Source of the DNA: Caprimulgus europaeus
Lineage: Eukaryota > Chordata > Aves > Caprimulgiformes > Caprimulgidae
Reading direction: 5' to 3'
DNA length: 64,000 bases
Assembly: GCA_907165065.1 (NCBI GenBank)
Contig: OU015528.1
Coordinates: forward strand, 74,381,474 to 74,445,473
Shown here piece by piece: positions 59,501-64,000 of the stretch; the first letter of the stretch is position 1; the number at the start of each line of letters is the position of its first letter. A program made the position numbers and the translations under genes. The notes beneath the pieces are model-generated. The model was given only the letters and a program-made list of their open reading frames with translations. It did not search any database and was not told the origin of the DNA.

Positions 59501-62500
59501 TGGAGAGTCTGCTTGGTGGCAGTAGGGGAAGAGAAAGGGTGTGGGTTGCTCTTTCCACTTTCCTGAAGACATTTTCTGGGGTGTCTATATCTGTGCCATG
59601 ACTTTCACTATAGGCTGTGCCCCCCACATCTTTCAAGATCAGAAGGAGGGTTGAACATAGTGCTCAAATGGAGATGGCACATTTTGCTTCCTGGCATTTC
59701 AGCATGTTGGAAGGGCCTCCAACCTGTCAGCCAAACCCATTTTCTCAAGAACATACAATCAATGAGTTACCAGAAATGCCTGCTTCTGGGGTCCCATGGA
59801 CTTACCATGTTTGTGGCTCTTGCACTGGGGTTATATAGCCTCCACAGCTGCCCTTCTCAGCCATGAATGAACAAGACCACTGCACTTCCCAGCACTACTG
59901 AGATGACCAGCTGGTCATCTACTCAGAGCTTTAGAGCAGTGTGACTTTATCTTCTGTCTACTGGAGATTTCATCAGCAACTTGCTGGCTTGGTGGACTTG
60001 CCAGCTGATGGGTCTAAGTGCTCGGCCAGGTGTAGGTTCAGGAGGTGACATTCTGAATTTCACACTGCTCTGACAACTGTTCCCCGTGACACCCAAAGCT
60101 GAGGTACAAAGAGCAACAGATGAGTGGCCATGTGGAAATTTCTGCTGGAATACCAATGAATGAGGAAATGTAGGAACATCTAACATTATTTTCTGGGTTA
60201 ACCTACAACAATGTACGACCAGATAAGAACTTCTCTGAGTCCAGAACTGCTTGGTTCTGGATTTCTGTTTAGGCTCAAGCTCATCAGACCTACTGACATG
60301 TCTAAGAACTGTAGATAGTTAAAGAACCTTGCTGTAGTACAATGCAAAGCTGCCATGGGAGCCTAAATTCCCAGTTGTTTCTGTTGGTACAAGTGATGGA
60401 CATGCTGGACATGCAGTCCAACACCATGCTTGATCACTGCATAACCCAGAACACCAAAATAGAGTGAAATAAAACAAGAATCTCTGTTTAAGTGTGGGGC
60501 TGACCTGCATATTCAGCCTGAATTCCTGCACTTGGCAAAGGCACTCACATCTGCTGCTTGCCGAGAGGACACAGGGACGTGTGATGGGCTGCATGACCCC
60601 TAGATGTGACAGAGCCTTGCCAAACACAGGGGAAGCCCCTAGGCTTTCATAGCTGGGGACTGGGAATGGCCCTTCCCACCCTAGCAAGCTGCTGGGTTAT
60701 TGCCAGCTCTAACAGAAAAGGCTCGTAGGGGAATGGAGCTGCACCCAGTGTGTTTCCCCACATCCCTCCCCAGGCTAGAGTGATCATAAGGTTTCTCTGT
60801 AAAACACCAGGTAACACTGGAAAATTGCCACCTTTTTTTTTTTACTTTAAGGCAAGCTGAATTTGCAGTGACAACCCGTGTTTATCTTTCACTCCCAACA
60901 AGGCAGTTTCCTTTACAGTCTGATTCTGGGTGCAATAAAACATAAGCTAAGCCACTGTAGGGACTACAAAAGCATTGCCTTGTTCTCCTTCATATTGCTT
61001 TGCCATGCCCCAACAAGTCAGCTAGGGAGTATTTCTTACAGTGGGATCTAAGAAATTCCACCAAGATTAATAGGAGCTGCTAAAGAGCTCCAATACAAGT
61101 GATTTCTCTATCAGGACTCCAGGGAAGAATTTGGCTTTGTTATTGATAGAGACCATAGATATCATCCGGGATGGAAAATACTGTCAGGAGCTGCAGGTTA
61201 TCCTTGTTCTTCTCTTATTCTGTTGCCATACTCATGTCTCCATGGAGTACAGAACGAAAGTGGGTTTTTCTGTACTGAGTGACTTTGCAGTTTTACAAAA
61301 CAGTGTCTTATTGATAGATCTGAAAGATACCACATACTGCATCGTGGTCTGTGCCACTGCCGTCCTTGGTTTCTATTCACTGATTTCCGCTGGGCATGCA
61401 TTGACTTGAAACTTGACTCCTCTGTTGCAAATATGCCATGCTTTACAGCAGCAAATTACTTCTTTTTCCTTTTCATTAAAGACAAAAAAAAAAAAAAAAA
61501 ATTTAGTCTAAATAGCAATCTATTGGGATATACTTTACTCTGATGCATTGTTACCACAAACCGCTGTTCCTGGCAGCCTGCAATTAGTACTGAAAAGCAT
61601 CCACTGCTTTAAAGAGTTTTGTCTTTCAGCAGATAGTAAATATGACGTGTCTCTTTTGAGGGTCTGTGGTGGCAAGGCCAGGACATCTCCTTACAATAGT
61701 TTGGCTTTTATTTCCTACTGTGCTGTTCAGTTGGAGATTGTCTCTGCAGACAGTGCAGTTGAATGAAGCCTCAGTGATGAGTCTGGTCATCTTAATCTGC
61801 CTCTGCAGTCAACTGCACAAGAGAGGGGGCTCTCCAGAGGGAAATTCAGAATTTAATGGGCTGAAGTGCCCTTGGACGTGCTTATATCTGCCACAAACAC
61901 CTAAACCCCCTCTCTGGGAAAAACTAGAAATATCATCATGACAGCATGTCTTACATTAGCTGTCCTATAGGCAATCTATCAAACTAATGCTAATAGACTG
62001 CCCTATACACTTGCCTACCAATGTACTTCGAGTAAGTCTGAAAATAAAAAGCCAACATCTCATCTTTCTGCATGTTTTCCACAGTCCTGATGATTCTGGT
62101 TTGGCTTCCTGTCTCTAGGTTCATACCAATTGGGAAATGAGGAATGAAACAGAAGAAAGTGTCATAGTGGGTCTGGGTCTCCAGTTTTATGTGGTTTCTG
62201 AGGAGGATACCCATAGAGTTGTGCCTGGGGTACAGCACAGTGCGGGAGGAAGGAGTGAAGCTCATTGGTATAGGCAGGGATCATGTTGGAACTGGTTTCA
62301 ATACCATGCAAATGGATGGATTTCTTCTACCTTTCACATATGCAAGAGGTTTCCTGCAAAGAAGCATATCTGTGTTATTATTCAGCTGCCTTAAGCAATA
62401 TGCAGATTTGCATTTCTTTTGCAAGACCTAAAAGCGCAGGCAAAGAACTTTTTGTTTACGGAAATGACTGAACGAACGCTGCCATTTCCCCTATGGAGAA

Positions 62501-62606
62501 TGATGAGTCTATGTGATGCTTCACACTGGTACCCCTAGACTGACTGCCTCTGGTCCCAGGGCTTGATTGCTCGTAGACGCGGTGGAGATGTGTGTTACTG
62601 CTCTTT
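56591..62606. other. Long unique non-coding stretch
   Basis: No gene recognised in about 6 kb. An A18 run at 61484-61501 follows 'cattaaagac' but no upstream copy of a known transcript is visible. A T-rich run lies near 60832-60843. Confidence 0.4.
61484..61501 (+). repeat. Poly-A run (A18)
   Basis: Uninterrupted A tract. Considered as the tail of a processed copy, but no recognisable parent sequence precedes it. Confidence 0.85.
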
Positions 62607-62622
62607 GTCCCCTCTAGTGGAT
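62607..62622 (-). promoter_or_regulatory. CTCF-like binding motif, reverse orientation
   Basis: On the - strand 'atccactagaggggac' matches the CTCF core CCASYAGRKGGCRS closely (CCACTAGAGGGGAC, one deviation in the GGC triplet). It faces the motif at 21089-21103, giving a convergent pair 41.5 kb apart. Confidence 0.45.
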
Positions 62623-64000
62623 AAAGTTCTACCTACAGTGCTGATCTCTAAGAGTTTAACCTGCTTGTAGGGGTGTGAGAGCTTCTGGGGAAGGAGGCTG
62701 GTGTGAGCAGGAGCCCCCAGCCCAGGGCTTCAGATGAGGTGAGCAGGGAGATCTTTACTACTCATCAGAGGCACTCACCCTCGAGGTTCTGACTCAGCCA
62801 TGACTCAGTTTTTATTCAGGCAAAGCTCCCAGTAAAGAAGACCACTGTTGCCTTTGCCGTCTTTCTCCACCAGTAGATCCCCAGTGGCTCTGCTGGTGCA
62901 GGGAAGTCTTCCTGGAGGGCAGCTGGGAAATGCCAGCCACCTTGTGCTTAAATAAACAGGGAGGCACCCTGTGAGACAGCAGCGAGACATTAACAATCAT
63001 TAAAAAACCCTGTAAGAAGCAAAGACCCTAACTCTGCATTTATTCTACATAAAGAACCTACATAAGTCAGTCATGCTTAAGAAATTTCCATCTTTTCCTC
63101 TCTCTCTCTCTCTCTTTGGCAGGAGACATATGGAACTAATTATGAACAAAGGCTGATTGTTTTAATATTTAGAGTTTCCCACATCAAGCTGCTGGGTTTT
63201 TTCTTTGACTGGTTTTAATGTATGTGCATATGTTGAGCAGATACAGAGTTTCTCTTCTTTATTTTAAACGGTTGCTTTAATGTCATGTCCCTAACACCTT
63301 CATCCTGGCTTTTGGACTTCTATCAAAACACAGTATTTTTAGTTTTGCATTAAAATGAGAACAATACATGGAGGAAGGGGTTGGCTCCACAGCTCAGCAG
63401 ATTTCACTCTCCCAGCTAGACTGCTTCAAGGAAAAGAGCATGGGCCAAAAGCTTTTCTGTTTTACTAAATAAATCCAGAATACCACGATGGAGTTGGTGG
63501 CTTAAGAAGCTCCCACTTTGTACACATTAACTCTAAACTGCATCTGGACCAGTACCTGTAACTGAGCATGGAAATGAGCACAACATCTAAAACATATTTC
63601 TTCAAAAACACAGAATCATACCTGGCTGCTTTGGGACAACTGCTGGTGTTGCAGAAAGTCTGTAGAAAGGGAAAGAATCTTTCCCATTTCCGACACACTT
63701 GTGTACAATTTAAAATGTAAAAATAGTTTCAAACTGTCCTTCCAAAGAAAGGAAATATCATTGTCTACTACTCTCTAATGTGGTTTTATAAGAGCAAAAA
63801 GAAGTAGACGTTGAGAATGACTTTGTGGGGACAACACTTCACAATTATAGACTCTAATATGATGATTTTTGTAAGTGCACATGGAAGTTGTAGGTATCCC
63901 TGAGCAAGTTTTCACTGATACATATGTGTACAGACATGAATGTGAGTGGCAATGTCTGTTCTTTGTATTTACACACGCACTGCCCTATGCCACACACACC
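62623..64000. other. Unique non-coding stretch to window end
   Basis: Contains a (CT)n run at about 63098-63115. No gene recognised. Confidence 0.4.

Noticed and set aside
61441-61501. Processed pseudogene with poly-A tail
   Set aside because: 'attaaa' lies only a few bases before the A run and no parent transcript can be recognised upstream.
1-64000. Retroviral or LTR elements
   Set aside because: No paired long terminal repeats, primer-binding site or retroviral gene remnants were recognisable by eye. A sensitive search could still find solo LTRs.

Overview
The window looks like bird nuclear DNA. It carries many short, 5'-truncated CR1 LINE copies ending in the 8-base tail (ATTCTATG)n or (ATTCTGTG)n, very old degraded CR1/L3 and MIR-like relics, few CpGs outside one small patch, and many microsatellites. 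I recognise no host protein-coding gene, tRNA, rRNA, CRISPR array or bacterial-type operon. No retrovirus or LTR element is recognisable by eye. The best reading is a gene desert or the inside of a very large intron.

Layout. Positions 1-6829 are mostly unique sequence with a MIR-like relic (429-574), an old antisense CR1/L3 relic (915-1210), a 32-base tandem duplication (2898-2961) and an AT-rich, homeodomain-site-rich patch (4684-4782). A composite CR1 with two other CR1-derived insertions lies at 6832-7676. Positions 7677-22079 are long and unique, with a MIR-like relic near 9010, a G12 run at 16310, and a G-rich tract beside a CTCF-like motif at 21039-21103. Positions 22080-36750 are the densest CR1 zone: 22080-22325, 24438-25088 and 27977-28262 on +, 31126-31339 on -, 32971-33500 on +, 34181-34378 and 36571-36750 on -. 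An old relic follows at 36770-37055. A dense CpG cluster with a GC box and a possible splice donor (40621-40720) stands out from AT-rich surroundings. Two pentanucleotide satellites (44114-44424 and 46612-46710) bracket a young CR1 and a long antisense CR1/L3 fossil (44763-45955). The last 17 kb hold a possible small exon (50966-51031), a TA repeat (55547-55589), an internal CR1 fragment with a reverse transcriptase motif (56105-56590), and a second CTCF-like motif (62607-62622) in convergent orientation with the first.

Functionally the only recognisable coding matter is decayed CR1 reverse transcriptase. Candidate regulatory content (CpG cluster, CTCF-like pair, G-quadruplex tracts, AT-rich conserved-looking patches) was picked by eye and is unproven. 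I did not find a new multi-gene system here. The most interesting items are the nested and 3'-truncated CR1 copies, the CpG cluster and the GGGAT repeat.
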